Notes under the pieces: model-generated
Database searches by the model: none
What the model was told of the DNA's origin: nothing
What the model saw: the letters and a program-made list of their open reading frames with translations, nothing else
Shown here: piece after piece, positions 28,640 through 38,537 of the stretch
How positions within the stretch are numbered: position 1 is the stretch's first letter
Layout of the letters: each line of letters begins with the position of its first letter
Assembly (NCBI GenBank): GCA_963721905.1
Contig: CAVRMF010000015.1
Location: forward strand, 186,001-250,000
Length of the DNA stretch: 64,000 nucleotides
Direction of reading: 5' to 3'
Source: Roseiarcus sp963721905
GTDB taxonomy: Bacteria > Pseudomonadota > Alphaproteobacteria > Rhizobiales > Beijerinckiaceae
Position numbers and translations under genes: made by a program

Positions 28640-29461
28640 ATGAAAATCCATCATCTCAACTGCGGGTCGATGTGCCCGCGCGGCGGGCGCCTGTTCGGAG
28701 GCGTCGGCGGTCCATGGGCCCCGGCGCCGATGTGCTGCCACTGCCTGCTGATCGAGAGCGAAGACGGGCTCATTCTTGTCGACACCGGGATCGGCGTCGA
28801 AGACGTCGCCGATCCGAAGCGGCTTGGATTCATGTTCTGCATCGCGACGCGCCCACGGCTCGAGGTTTCGGAGACGGCGCTTCGGCAGGTCGCGGATCTG
28901 GGTTTCAGCGTGGCTGACGTCCGTCACATCGTGCCGACCCATCTCGACCTCGATCACGCCGGCGGTCTCGCCGATTTCCCTGGGGCGACCGTGCATGTCT
29001 TCGCCCCGGAACTGCACGCGGCCCTGAACCCGTCGACCCTCGTGGAGCGCCACCGCTATCGCGCTGCACAGCTTTCCGGCGTCGCGAAATGGGCGCCGGT
29101 TGACGCTGGCGGAGATGACTGGTGCGGCTTCTCCGCCGTGCGGGCCCTGCCCGGAGCGCGGGACGACGTGTTGCTGATTCCGCTCCCCGGCCACACGCGC
29201 GGTCATTGCGGCGTCGCAGTCTGGACCGGCGACGGCTGGCTGCTTCATTGCGGCGACGCCTACTTTCATCATACCGAAGTCGCGCCCGCGGGCGGTCGTA
29301 CGCCATCGGGATTGCGATGGTTCGAATCGATCGTCAACGTCGACAAGAAGGCCCGACTGGAGAACCAGAAGCGACTACGCGAGCTGGCGCGAAATCGCCG
29401 CGGCGAAGTGAAGCTCATCTGCTCGCACGATTCCGCGGAATTTGCGGCGCTCCGAGACTGA
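28640..29461 (+). CDS. MBL-fold metallo-hydrolase
   Basis: 273 aa. The metal motif is 'THLDLDHAGGL' (HxxxDH variant, about residue 101), followed by the later ligands in 'PLPGHTRGHCGV' and 'LHCGDAYFHH' and a final histidine in 'LICSHD'. The N-terminus 'MKIHHLNCGSMCPRGGRLFG' resembles the lactonase/AttM side of the superfamily. It converges on the SDR gene. Substrate unknown. Confidence 0.9.
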   Translation: MKIHHLNCGSMCPRGGRLFGGVGGPWAPAPMCCHCLLIESEDGLILVDTGIGVEDVADPKRLGFMFCIATRPRLEVSETALRQVADLGFSVADVRHIVPTHLDLDHAGGLADFPGATVHVFAPELHAALNPSTLVERHRYRAAQLSGVAKWAPVDAGGDDWCGFSAVRALPGARDDVLLIPLPGHTRGHCGVAVWTGDGWLLHCGDAYFHHTEVAPAGGRTPSGLRWFESIVNVDKKARLENQKRLRELARNRRGEVKLICSHDSAEFAALRD

Positions 29462-29485
29462 ACGTCGGCCTCGTTGCCCCCGGCT

Positions 29486-30250
29486 TCAACCGGCGAAGCG
29501 CGCGCCGAGCCCTCCGTCCACGCGCCAATTGGCGCCGGTCACGAATGAGGCTTCGTCCGACAGGAGGAAGGCGACACAATTGGCGATCTCCGCTGGCGAG
29601 GCGATGCGACCCATGGGATGGACGGAAAGCACTTTCTCACGCAGGCTCGCATCGGCACGCGCAAAAAACTCGGTGACCAGCGCGGTCTCGACATAGCCCG
29701 GCGACAATGCATTGACTCGAATCCCATCCCTCCCCACTTCGAGAGCCATCGAGCGGGTAAGCCCGACGAGCCCCGATTTGGCCGCGGCGTAGGGGAACAT
29801 GCCAGGATAGGTCAGGTCGGCGTGGAGCGAAGCGATGTTGACGATCGCGCCCTTTTTCGCGCCCTTCATGCCAGGTAAAACGGCGCGCGCGACGAGCCAG
29901 GCTGACTTGAGGTCGACGGCGAACACATCCTCCCATTCGTCCTCCGTCATCGTGACGGGATCGGCATAGACGTTGCGCCCAGCGTTGTTGACGAGTCCGC
30001 TGATCTGGCCAAACTTGTGCGTCGCCGTCTCGACTGCCTGCGCAATGTCGGACGCGCGCCGCACGTCCCCAGCACAGAAGAGGGCGCGTTCGCCGGCGTT
30101 GAGGGCCAGCAGCAGATCGCGCCCTGCTTCGTCGCGATCGACGATCGACACCTGTGCGCCCTCGATGAGGGCCTTCTCGACGATGGCCGCACCGATACCG
30201 CGGGCGCCGCCGGTCACAAACACATGGTCGCCCTCGAGCCGTCCCACCAT
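29486..30250 (-). CDS. SDR-family oxidoreductase, probable sugar 1-dehydrogenase
   Basis: 254 aa Rossmann protein. NAD(P) motif 'TGGARGIG' near residue 13, 'NNAG' at about 89, catalytic Ser in 'NIASLHADLTYPG' and Tyr/Lys in 'PYAAAKSG', with C-terminal 'FVTGANWRVDGGL'. It is the last gene of an operon holding a lactonase, an enolase-superfamily dehydratase and a sugar-type ABC transporter. I infer oxidation of an aldose to its lactone as the first step of a non-phosphorylative route. Confidence 0.9.
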   Translation of the reverse strand: MVGRLEGDHVFVTGGARGIGAAIVEKALIEGAQVSIVDRDEAGRDLLLALNAGERALFCAGDVRRASDIAQAVETATHKFGQISGLVNNAGRNVYADPVTMTEDEWEDVFAVDLKSAWLVARAVLPGMKGAKKGAIVNIASLHADLTYPGMFPYAAAKSGLVGLTRSMALEVGRDGIRVNALSPGYVETALVTEFFARADASLREKVLSVHPMGRIASPAEIANCVAFLLSDEASFVTGANWRVDGGLGARFAG

Positions 30251-30259
30251 CGATTGCTC

Positions 30260-31424
30260 CTACCAGTCCGCGACCGCGCCGTCGTGGTGGCGCCATTGGA
30301 TCGGCGGCGCGTCGACGTACGGGCGACGGGCGGCGGCGGCGAAATCGATCTCGACACCGATCCCTGGCGCCTGGCTCGGCTCGACATAGCCGCCGACGAT
30401 CGGCGTGACGCCGGCGACGATCTCGTCGCGCCATGGAACGTCGGCGCGCATGACCTCCTGAATGAGAAAGTTCGGGAGAGCAAAACCAAGATGGATGTTG
30501 ACCATCGTCGCGATCGGCCCCAGGGGATTGTGCGGCGCCATGCTGACGCCGAACGTGTCGCAAAGCGCCGCGATCCTCCGGACCTCGGTGAGCCCGCCCG
30601 CATGACAGACGTCCGGCTGAGCCACCGCGATCGCCTGCGATTGGAGGAGCGGCAGGAATTCCCGTCGGTGGGTGAGCCGCTCGCCAGAGGCGATAGGGAT
30701 TGGCGTTGCGCGCGCGACGCGGGCGATGCCTTCGGGGTCCTCCGGCTGACAGGGCTCTTCGAGGAAGAACGGGCGATAGGGCTCGAGGACCTTGGCGTAT
30801 TGGATCGCCATGGCGGCGCTGGTGCGCCCGTGCAGGTCGACCATGATGTCCATGGCCTCGCCTGCGCCCTCACGCGCCGCCGCGATCAGACGCTCGGCGC
30901 TCTTGAGCGCTGCGAGACCGTCGAGCGGCGCCGTCTTGCCGACGGCGAGGATCTTGACCGCCGAAAATCCGTCTGCCCGAGACCGCGCAGCCTTTTCGGC
31001 GAATGATCCCGCGACCGCGTCCTCGTACACCGACGTAGAATCGCCGCCGCCAAGATGATCGTACATGCGCAGCCGATCGCGGCTGAGCCCTCCGAGCAAT
31101 TGCCAGAGCGGAACGCCGAGGTCCTTCGCCTTCAGGTCGTACAGGGCTTGGTCAATGCCTGATAGCGCCGACATGGTGACGACGCCCCCCTTGAAGAAGG
31201 GATAGCGGTACATCGCCTGCCAGAGATGTTCGATGCGGCGCGGATCCTGGCCCAGCACCAGCGGCGCAAGATCCTCGATCGCTCCGACGACCGCGCGCGT
31301 CTGGAATTCGAGCGTCGCCTCGCCGACGCTGTAGAAGTCCTGGAACGTCCGTCTCGACGCGCACGAAAATCCAGTTGCGCAGCTTCGCGTTGACGACGAC
31401 TGTCTTGACCGCGGTGATCTTCAT
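30260..31424 (-). CDS. Mandelate racemase/enolase-family sugar-acid dehydratase, one-base frameshift
   Basis: The ATG at 31424 gives 'MKITAVKTVVVNAKLRNWIF' and 'VRVETDVPG'; the rest ('SVGEATLEFQTRAVVGAIED', 'GIDQALYDLKAKDLGVPL') is read in a second frame. Removing one base in the GANNTC at 31334-31339 restores 'VPGFYSVGEATLEF' and a 387-aa protein. Metal/catalytic residues appear in 'DIMVDLHGRTS', 'FFLEEP', 'ASGERL' and 'APHNPLGP', closest in style to D-galactonate dehydratase. It would remove water from an aldonic acid to give a 2-keto-3-deoxy acid. The exact sugar cannot be assigned. Confidence 0.85.
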
Positions 31425-31435
31425 TTGCCGCTCGG

Positions 31436-32464
31436 TCACCGCCCGGTCAGCGATTGACGCCGGATGCGCCGGTCGATCAGCGTCTGCAGGACGACAGAGA
31501 TCACGATCACGAGGCCGAAGGCGAGCTGGGTGTAGAATGCGTTGATGCCGGCCGAGACGATACCGGCGTTGATCGCGCCGATGATGAAGGACGCCACGAA
31601 CGTGCCGACGACCGATCCGGTGCCGCCGAACACCGATGTGCCGCCCAGGAACACTGAGGCGATCGTATTGAGGAGCGACCCCTCGCCGGTGCTCGGCCAG
31701 AAGTAATATCCGTAGATCGAGCTCAGGAGACCGGCGAAGACGGCGGTGACGCCGACCAGCACGAAGGCCTTGATTTTTACCTTCGCGACATTGACGCCCA
31801 TCAGCCGCGCGCTGATCTGGTTGTCGCCGACGAGGAAGACATGGGCGCCGAACTGGGTGCGGTTGAGCAGCACCCACTCCGCGATGAGGATGGCGACCAT
31901 CCACATCGTCTGGACCGGCACGCCGAAATAGGTTTCGCGCAGGAGCGCGTGCATCTCAGGGTACTGGTCGGCGGTCAGCGGGACGCCGGTGCCGTTCATC
32001 AGCACGAGTTCGAGCCCTCGGAAGAGGAACTGGGTGCCGATGGTGATGACAAGCGAAGGAATGTTGAGCGCGGCCACGAGGAGGCCGTTGACGAGGCCGC
32101 AGACGGCGCCGGTGGCGAGAGCGCAAACGAGGCCGACCCACCAGGGCGCGCCGGCGTGGGCGGTGACGAGGCAGAACGCCGCCGTGCCCAGCGCCATCAC
32201 GGAGGGGAACGAGAGATCGATCTCGCCGGTGATGACGACAAAGGTCAGCGACAGCGCGACGATGCCGAACTGCGGGGTCGTCTCGGCGAAGGCGCGATAG
32301 ATGTCGAGATCAGAGAAGAAGACCCTCGGCGCCGCGATGACGAACCCGAGCCACATGGCAAGGCCCACGCCGATGATGCCGAGCTGGCTCCCATAGCGCA
32401 CGAGTAGGGAGGGCGGAGCGACGCGGTTGTCGGAAGGCTTTGCGGGGAGACCTGCCTCGGCCAT
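31436..32464 (-). CDS. Ribose/sugar-type ABC transporter permease (RbsC-like)
   Basis: 342 aa with about nine hydrophobic segments and the family motif 'ITGEIDLSFPSVMALG', then 'NGLLVAALNIPSLVITIGTQ', 'GDNQISARLMGVNVAKVKI' and 'VFLGGTSVFGGTGSVVGTF'. It lies 4 bases after the ATPase gene in the same operon and 11 bases before the dehydratase. Confidence 0.92.
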   Translation of the reverse strand: MAEAGLPAKPSDNRVAPPSLLVRYGSQLGIIGVGLAMWLGFVIAAPRVFFSDLDIYRAFAETTPQFGIVALSLTFVVITGEIDLSFPSVMALGTAAFCLVTAHAGAPWWVGLVCALATGAVCGLVNGLLVAALNIPSLVITIGTQFLFRGLELVLMNGTGVPLTADQYPEMHALLRETYFGVPVQTMWMVAILIAEWVLLNRTQFGAHVFLVGDNQISARLMGVNVAKVKIKAFVLVGVTAVFAGLLSSIYGYYFWPSTGEGSLLNTIASVFLGGTSVFGGTGSVVGTFVASFIIGAINAGIVSAGINAFYTQLAFGLVIVISVVLQTLIDRRIRRQSLTGR

Positions 32465-32468
32465 CGAA

Positions 32469-33257
32469 TTACTCGAGCGTTCCGGTTCGAGCGACGTGAT
32501 AGAGCCGCTCGATCAGGGAATCCATGGAGATTTCACTTCGGTTGTAGACGCCCGCGACCTTGCCGCGGTCGAGCACGTAGAGTCGGTCGACCACCGGATA
32601 AACGTTGAAGATGTTATGGTCGATGAATATCGCCGATTTTCCTGCGGCCTTGATTGAGCGGACGAAATCGAGCGTCTTCTTGGTCTCACTGAGCGACAGG
32701 CCCATCGTCGGCTCGTCAAGTATCACGAGTTCGGCCTCGAAATAGAGAGCCCGGGTGATCGCGACACCCTGCTTCTCGCCGCCCGACATCGTCGCTACGA
32801 CATTATCAGGATGCACAGCGGCCGAGGTGAAGCCCATATGCTCGCTCATCAGGCGGGCGCTTTCTGCTCGCATCTGGTTGACGTCGAGCAGACCAAGACG
32901 CGTTCGGAGCTCGCGCCCCATGAACATGTTGCGCCAGATCGGCTGCTTCTCGGCGAGCGCCCGTTCTTGATAGACCGTCTCGATGCCGAGGCTGCGCGCC
33001 TTGGCGACGGACCAGCCGTCCATGCGCTCGCCATGGAAATAGATCTCGCCTCCGGGATCCGGATTGTGAAATCCCATGACGACCTTGACGAGGGTCGATT
33101 TGCCCGAGCCGTTGTCGCCGAGCAGGCCGACGATCTCGCGTCGGTTGACTTTGAAGTTGATGCCCGACAGCGACCTCACTTCGCCGAACGACTTGGAGAC
33201 GTTCCTGAGTTCGATGACCGGCGGTTCGCCGGCGCCGGACGCCGCAAGCTCCGCCAT
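32469..33257 (-). CDS. Sugar-type ABC transporter ATPase, single domain
   Basis: 262 aa from the ATG at 33257. Walker A 'GDNGSGKSTLVKVV', signature 'MSGGEKQGVAITRAL', Walker B 'LVILDEPTMGLS', switch 'FIDHNIF'. It has one nucleotide-binding domain rather than the fused pair of RbsA, so it must act as a homodimer. Belongs with the permease at 31436. Confidence 0.92.
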   Translation of the reverse strand: MAELAASGAGEPPVIELRNVSKSFGEVRSLSGINFKVNRREIVGLLGDNGSGKSTLVKVVMGFHNPDPGGEIYFHGERMDGWSVAKARSLGIETVYQERALAEKQPIWRNMFMGRELRTRLGLLDVNQMRAESARLMSEHMGFTSAAVHPDNVVATMSGGEKQGVAITRALYFEAELVILDEPTMGLSLSETKKTLDFVRSIKAAGKSAIFIDHNIFNVYPVVDRLYVLDRGKVAGVYNRSEISMDSLIERLYHVARTGTLE

Positions 33258-33312
33258 GTCGCCCCCGCACAAATTCGAGACAAGCAAGGACGCCGCGGCG
33301 CCTCGACCAGAC

Positions 33313-34314
33313 CTAGCGGATTTCCTTGGCCGCCAGCGGCGCGACCGCGTCGACATTCTTCTCGTCGACGAAGGCGCCTGCGGTATTCATATTGAGGCCC
33401 GAGAAGCCGAACTTCTTGGTCAGGCAGATGTTGAGGAGCGGGATGTAGCCTTGCAGGAAGGGCTGCTGATCGATCACGAGGTCCTGATAGCCCGCCTTGA
33501 TCGCCTGCGCAGTGTTCGGCGACATGTCAAAGCCGGCGAAATAGACTTGGCCCGGCTTCAGCGACGCAGCGCGCGCGTAAACCCCAACGTTCGATGTCAG
33601 GCCGCCGTGATCGGTGACGACGATCTTGATGTCCGGGTTGGCTTTCATCACCCCGACGAAGGTCGCCGTGCCCGCGTTCGGATCGGCGTTGGTCGCCGTA
33701 TCGATCTCCTGATAGATCACCTTGGCGCCGGCCTTCTCGAACGCCTCGATCACGCCGACCGTGCGCTGGCCGCGGTCGCCCCCCTGGCCCTTTAGCCCCC
33801 AGACAAAGACGCTGTCCCCAGCCTTGAGGCCGGCCCGCTTCGCCGCCTCGGCGCCGAGCGAGAAGCCGGCGGAGTAATTCGGCGCGCCGACGTAGCCGAA
33901 CCCCTTGGACGCATATTTCTTTTCGCTCTCCGGAAGAGCCGTGTTGAGCGAGGTGAAGATCGTTCCCTGCGCATAGGCCTGATCGACAAGGGGCGCAGTC
34001 GCGGGCTCGCCGCCAAAGCCGTAGGTCGCGATGCCGTCGACTTTGGTGGCCAGAGCCTGCTGAATTTGGGTGAGCATCTTTTGCGGATCCCAGTCGGAGA
34101 AATAATAGGTCACGCTGGGCCCGAGATCGAGCTCGGCCTGCTTGAAGCCGTTATAGACGTTGTTGGCGAACACGCCGCCCTGCGGTCCGCCCGGGAAGGC
34201 GGCGATCTTGACGCCCTGGCACCATTTGGGGGTCGGATCGGTTGCGTGCGCCGACGTGGCGGCCAGGCAGGCGACGACCGCAACTCCTGCGCCCCTTGTC
34301 GTGAACATTGGCAT
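33313..34314 (-). CDS. Sugar-type ABC substrate-binding protein (paralogue 1)
   Basis: 333 aa with a signal peptide ending near 'SAHA' and GGAGGGG before the ATG at 34314. The mature part begins 'TDPTPKWCQGVKIAAFPGGP'; the type I periplasmic-binding fold shows 'FVWGLKGQGGDRGQRTVGVI' and 'ADPNAGTATFVGVMKANPDI'. It is nearly the same as the next upstream gene (34587-35588) and exactly as long, so the pair is a tandem duplication. Confidence 0.92.
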   Translation of the reverse strand: MPMFTTRGAGVAVVACLAATSAHATDPTPKWCQGVKIAAFPGGPQGGVFANNVYNGFKQAELDLGPSVTYYFSDWDPQKMLTQIQQALATKVDGIATYGFGGEPATAPLVDQAYAQGTIFTSLNTALPESEKKYASKGFGYVGAPNYSAGFSLGAEAAKRAGLKAGDSVFVWGLKGQGGDRGQRTVGVIEAFEKAGAKVIYQEIDTATNADPNAGTATFVGVMKANPDIKIVVTDHGGLTSNVGVYARAASLKPGQVYFAGFDMSPNTAQAIKAGYQDLVIDQQPFLQGYIPLLNICLTKKFGFSGLNMNTAGAFVDEKNVDAVAPLAAKEIR

Positions 34315-34554
34315 TTCAACCCCTCCATGTCTTCGTCTTTGCTCGGAGCGGTCCATTTGGCGCGCCCTAAGAGCTGGCGGCAAAGCCTTACAGGAAGACG
34401 TGACCCGAGTAAAAGGACGGTCGTCGACGCATCCGCCGCCGGCGCGCGCTAGAGCTTGGCAGCGAACTGCATGCACCGCATGAACAGCGACTCACCGGCG
34501 TTGGCCGTCGCTGCCCCCGCCACGCCGCCTCCGCGTTCCGTCTCGAAAAAGAGC

Positions 34555-34578
34555 GAGGCGCCGCCGCGGCGGCGCCTC
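34555..34578 (-). terminator. Intra-operon hairpin terminator/attenuator after binding-protein paralogue 2
   Basis: A perfect 24-nt GC palindrome (arms of 'gaggcgccgccg') starts 8 bases after the stop of the gene at 34587-35588 on the minus strand. It is followed, in transcription direction, by 'gctcttttt'. It has all features of a rho-independent terminator, or of an mRNA-end stabiliser, and would make the first binding protein the most abundant product of the operon. Confidence 0.72.
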
Positions 34579-34586
34579 GGCCACCT

Positions 34587-35588
34587 TTAGCGGATTTCCT
34601 TGGCCGCCAACGGCGCGACGGCGTCGACGTTCTTGGGATCGACGAAAGCGCCCGCCGTGTTGACGTCCAGACCGGAGAAGCCGTACTTCTTGGTCAGGCA
34701 GATGTTGAGGATCGGCAGGTAGCCCTGAAGGTAGGGCTGCTGGTCGATGACGAGGTCCTGATAGCCGTCCTTGATCGCCTTGGCGGTGTTGGGCGACATG
34801 TCGAAGCCGGCGAAGAACACCTGTCCCGGCTTCAGCGAGGCGGCGCGGGCGTAAACGCCGACGTTCGCGGTCAGCGCCCCGTGGTCGGTGACCACCAGCT
34901 TGATGCCAGGATTGGCCTTCATCACGCCGACGAAGGTCGCGGTGCCGGCGTTCGGGTCGGCGTCGGTGGCTTTGTCAATCTCCTGGTAGATCACCTTGCC
35001 GCCGGCCTTCTCTATCGCCTCGATCACCCCGACCGTGCGCGAGCCCCTGTCGCCTCCTTGGCCCTTGAGGCCCCAGACGAAAGTTTCGTCGCCCGACTTG
35101 ATGCCCGCCCGCTTGGCCGCCTCGGCGCCAAGCGCGTAGCCGGCGGCATGATTGGGCGCGCCGACATAGCCCATGCCTTCGGGCCCGTATTTCGCCTGCG
35201 CCTTGGGCAACGCGGTGTTCGCCGTCGTGAAGATGATGCCTTGAGCGAAGGCCTTGTCGATCTGAGGATCAGTGGCGTCGTCCCCCGGATGCCCCATGAA
35301 GGCGATGCCGTCGACCTTGGTCGCGATCGCCTGCTGGAGCTGGTTCAGCATCGTGTTGGGATCCCAGTTCGAGAAGTAGTAGGTGACCGACGGCCCGAGG
35401 TCGAGTTCAGCCTGGCGATAGCCGTTATAGACGTTGTTGGCGAACACGCCGCCCTGTGGTCCGCCTGGAAACGCCGCAATCTTGACGCCCTGGCACCACT
35501 TGGCCACCGGGTCGGTCGCGTAGGCCGACGTCGCCGCGCCGCAGACGAGCAACGCGACGCCGGCTGCCCTCAACATGAGATTTCGCAT
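34587..35588 (-). CDS. Sugar-type ABC substrate-binding protein (paralogue 2)
   Basis: 333 aa with signal peptide ending near 'SAYA' and a strong AGGGAGGA site before the ATG at 35588. Mature start 'TDPVAKWCQGVKIAAFPGGP'. Most residues match paralogue 1; differences cluster around 'GHPGDDATDPQ' versus 'GFGGEPATAPL' (about residues 100-115), which could change ligand preference. Confidence 0.92.
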   Translation of the reverse strand: MRNLMLRAAGVALLVCGAATSAYATDPVAKWCQGVKIAAFPGGPQGGVFANNVYNGYRQAELDLGPSVTYYFSNWDPNTMLNQLQQAIATKVDGIAFMGHPGDDATDPQIDKAFAQGIIFTTANTALPKAQAKYGPEGMGYVGAPNHAAGYALGAEAAKRAGIKSGDETFVWGLKGQGGDRGSRTVGVIEAIEKAGGKVIYQEIDKATDADPNAGTATFVGVMKANPGIKLVVTDHGALTANVGVYARAASLKPGQVFFAGFDMSPNTAKAIKDGYQDLVIDQQPYLQGYLPILNICLTKKYGFSGLDVNTAGAFVDPKNVDAVAPLAAKEIR

Positions 35589-35733
35589 TCGATCCTCCCT
35601 AGGGGTATTTTCGCCTCGAAAGAGGCTCGCGGCGCTCCTTCGGCATGCGGGCAGAGCTATAAACTCATATGATATGATCTGTAAAGAATTGCGGAAGCCT
35701 GCGATAGCGGCTCCTGCTCGCACGGGCGAAAGA

Positions 35734-36633
35734 TCAAACGCTGATGGGAAGACGCGACGCGGGAAACGGCGTGTCAAGGAGGCCCCGCACGCCGACATTG
35801 AAGGCGAAGAGCGCGCCCGCGTGAGGCTCGGCGGCGAGCGCGGCCGCGTCGAGACCGGTCCTCGCGCTCGTTACAAAAAGTCGATCGAGATTCGCCCCGC
35901 CAAACGCGCAACAGGTGACCCGGGAGCATGGGAGCGCAAGGACGCGATCGACTCGCCCGTCGGGCGTGTAGCGGACGACGCGGCCGCCGCCCCATTCGGC
36001 GTTCCAGAGACAACCTTCCGCGTCCACGGTCGATCCATCCGGAAAACCGGGCCCCACAACCATGGCGAACGTCCGCTCGCGGGATAGTTCGCCGCTATCG
36101 AGATCGTAATCGTAGCAGCGGATGCGCTTCTCAGGCGTGTCGGCGAAGTACATGCGTCGACCGTCGGGCGAAAAGGCGATCGAGTTCGATGTGCGCACCC
36201 CGGAAACAAGCGCCCGCGGCCCAGACCCCGAACTGTAGCTCCAGATGTGGCCGATCGGATTTGCGCCATTCGGGTTCTCGTCCATCGTGCCGAACACGAA
36301 CCGCCCTTTGCGGTCGAGTTTGCCATCGTTGAGTCGCGTCGTCGGGAGGTCATGTTCGACGGGCGCGATCGGGCGGCGGACGCCACTTTCTAGGTCGAAG
36401 ACCTCAAGTCCCCCTGCAAATCCGGCGAGCAGCGATCTCCCGCGGAGCGGTGCGAGACATGCAAGACGATCGGGCAACGGCCATGATCGTCGCTGGCCCT
36501 CCTCCGGACGGTAGGTCCAGAAACGGCGGCCAAGAATGTCGGTCCATTGGACCTCGCCATGCGCCGGCGACCACACGACGCCCTCGCCGAGTTCGTTCGC
36601 CACATCAGCGACGACTTCCAGCTCCGACCGCAT
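35734..36633 (-). CDS. SMP-30/gluconolactonase-family lactonase
   Basis: 299 aa from the ATG at 36633. Six-bladed propeller with the metal residues in 'LGEGVVW' (Glu), 'TRLNDGKLD' (Asn) and 'FPDGSTVDAEGCLW' (Asp). It hydrolyses aldonolactones, which fits between the SDR dehydrogenase and the dehydratase of the same operon. It is the first gene of the sugar operon, 145 bases ahead of paralogue 2, and transcription probably starts upstream of it. Confidence 0.92.
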   Translation of the reverse strand: MRSELEVVADVANELGEGVVWSPAHGEVQWTDILGRRFWTYRPEEGQRRSWPLPDRLACLAPLRGRSLLAGFAGGLEVFDLESGVRRPIAPVEHDLPTTRLNDGKLDRKGRFVFGTMDENPNGANPIGHIWSYSSGSGPRALVSGVRTSNSIAFSPDGRRMYFADTPEKRIRCYDYDLDSGELSRERTFAMVVGPGFPDGSTVDAEGCLWNAEWGGGRVVRYTPDGRVDRVLALPCSRVTCCAFGGANLDRLFVTSARTGLDAAALAAEPHAGALFAFNVGVRGLLDTPFPASRLPISV

Positions 36634-36714
36634 TGAGACTCCTTCAGCAATGGGCGGCGCCCGCTCGACGGGGGTTGCCCCGAACGGCAAGACCGCATCC
36701 GGCCGGGCCGCGAA

Positions 36715-37128
36715 TCAATCCGCCTCCGCCTTCCCTCTCAGCGCCTTGATGGTCCCGCGCCGTCCCTTCTCGTCGAGGCGGCGAATCTTCGAGGCGAGCG
36801 TCGGGCGGGTCGGACGGCGAGGCTTTTCGCGTCGCTGCGCTTTCGTCAGCAGCGCGGCGAGCCGGGCGCGCGCGTCCTCGCGGTTGCGTGGCTGGCTCGC
36901 GAATTTCTGGGCGAAGATGACGATGACGCCCTCCTGCGTCACGCGTGAGCCGGCGAGCTTCATCAGCCGGACCGCGACGTCACTGGGGAGGCTTGGGCTG
37001 CGGCGCGCGTCGAAACGCAATTCGACCGCGGTCGCGACCTTGTTGACGTTCTGTCCACCGGGGCCGGAAGAACGAACGAAAGTCTCGACGATCTCGCTCT
37101 CGTCAATGAGGAGATCGCCGACCTTCAT
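36715..37128 (-). CDS. arfB: Peptidyl-tRNA hydrolase ArfB (YaeJ), ribosome rescue
   Basis: 137 aa from the ATG at 37128. It carries the release-factor motif GGQ in 'VRSSGPGGQNVNKVAT' and a basic C-terminal tail ('KAQRREKPRRPTRP', 'KIRRLDEKGRRG') that in ArfB enters the empty mRNA channel of stalled ribosomes. It has no codon-recognition domain. It follows leuC by 4 bases, so it is probably co-transcribed. Confidence 0.93.
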   Translation of the reverse strand: MKVGDLLIDESEIVETFVRSSGPGGQNVNKVATAVELRFDARRSPSLPSDVAVRLMKLAGSRVTQEGVIVIFAQKFASQPRNREDARARLAALLTKAQRREKPRRPTRPTLASKIRRLDEKGRRGTIKALRGKAEAD

Positions 37129-37132
37129 GGGT

Positions 37133-38537
37133 CTACCGCCACTCCCTAACATCGACAAACCGGCCCGCGATCGCCGCTGCGGCGGCCATGGCGGGCGACA
37201 CGAGATGGGTGCGGCCCCTATAGCCCTGTCGGCCCTCGAAATTGCGGTTCGACGTCGAGGCGCAGCGCTCGCCCGGCGCAAGCTTGTCCGGGTTCATCGC
37301 CAGACACATCGAGCAGCCAGGCTCACGCCACTCGAAGCCCGCGTCGAGAAAGACCCTGTCGAGCCCCTCGGCCTCGGCCTGCGCCTTCACGAGCCCAGAT
37401 CCCGGCACGACCATCGCATTGACCCGCTCGTTGACCTTGCGACCTTCGACGACCTTCGCGGCAGCGCGCAAATCCTCGATGCGGCCGTTGGTGCAGGAGC
37501 CGATGAAGACGCGGTCGATGGCGACGTCGGTCAACTTCTCCCCGCCCTTGAGCCCCATATAGTCGAGGGCGCGCTGGATCGAGGTGCGCTTCTGCTCGGT
37601 CTGGCCGTCCGAGACACGCGGCACATAGCCGAGGATCGAAGCGACGTCCTGCGGGCTCGTGCCCCAGGTGACAAGTGGCGGCAGGTCCGTGGCGTTGAGC
37701 CTCACCTCGGCGTCGAAATCGGCGTCATCGGCCGTGCTCAGCGTCTCCCAATAGCGGCAGGCCTGGTCCCACAGCACGCCCTTCGGCGACTTCGGCCGGT
37801 CCTTCAGAAAGTCGAATGTCTTTTCGTCCGGCGCGATCATGCCAGCGCGGGCGCCAGCCTCGATCGACATGTTGCAGACGGTCATGCGGCCTTCCATCGA
37901 GAGCGCTTCGATCGCCGAGCCGCAATATTCGATCACATGGCCAGTGCCGCCCGCCGTGCCGATCTCGCCAATGATGGCGAGAATGATGTCCTTGGCGGTG
38001 ACGCCTTCGGGAAGCGCGCCATCGACCCGGGCGCGCATGTTCTTCGCCTTGATCTGGATCAGCGTCTGCGTCGCCAGCACATGCTCGACTTCCGATGTGC
38101 CGATGCCGTGCGCGAGCGCGCCGAACGCGCCGTGGGTCGAAGTGTGGCTGTCGCCGCAGACGATCGTCGTTCCCGGCAGGGTAAAGCCCTGTTCCGGTCC
38201 GATGATATGCACGATACCCTGACGGCGATCGAACTCGTCATAATATTCGATGCCGAACTCGCGCGCGTTCGCTGCGAGGGTCTCGACCTGCTGCCGGCTC
38301 TCGGGGTCGGCGATGCCGTGGCTGCGGTCTGTCGTCTGGATGTTGTGGTCGACGACGGCGAGCGTCTTCTCCGGCGCCCGCACCTTGCGGCCCGTGATGC
38401 GGAGACCCTCAAAGGCCTGCGGGCTCGTCACTTCGTGGACGAGATGCCGGTCGATGTAGATGAGGCTCGAATTCGCCCGCCGTCTCGATGACATGGTCCT
38501 CCCAGATCTTGTCATACAGCGTTTGCGGCCTGGCCAT
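37133..38537 (-). CDS. leuC: 3-isopropylmalate dehydratase large subunit, one-base frameshift
   Basis: From the ATG at 38537 (GGAG upstream) the protein reads 'MARPQTLYDKIWEDHVIETA', then continues in another frame with 'SLIYIDRHLVHEVTSPQAFE'. Removing one T from the GAATTC at 38469-38474 restores 467 aa, the normal LeuC length. Active-site and cluster motifs are 'GDSHTSTHGAFGALAHGIGT', 'GSCTNGR' and 'GCSMCLAMNPD'. It isomerises isopropylmalate in leucine synthesis together with LeuD, which is not in the window. A biosynthetic gene of this kind is unlikely to be dead, so I suspect a sequence error. Confidence 0.93.
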
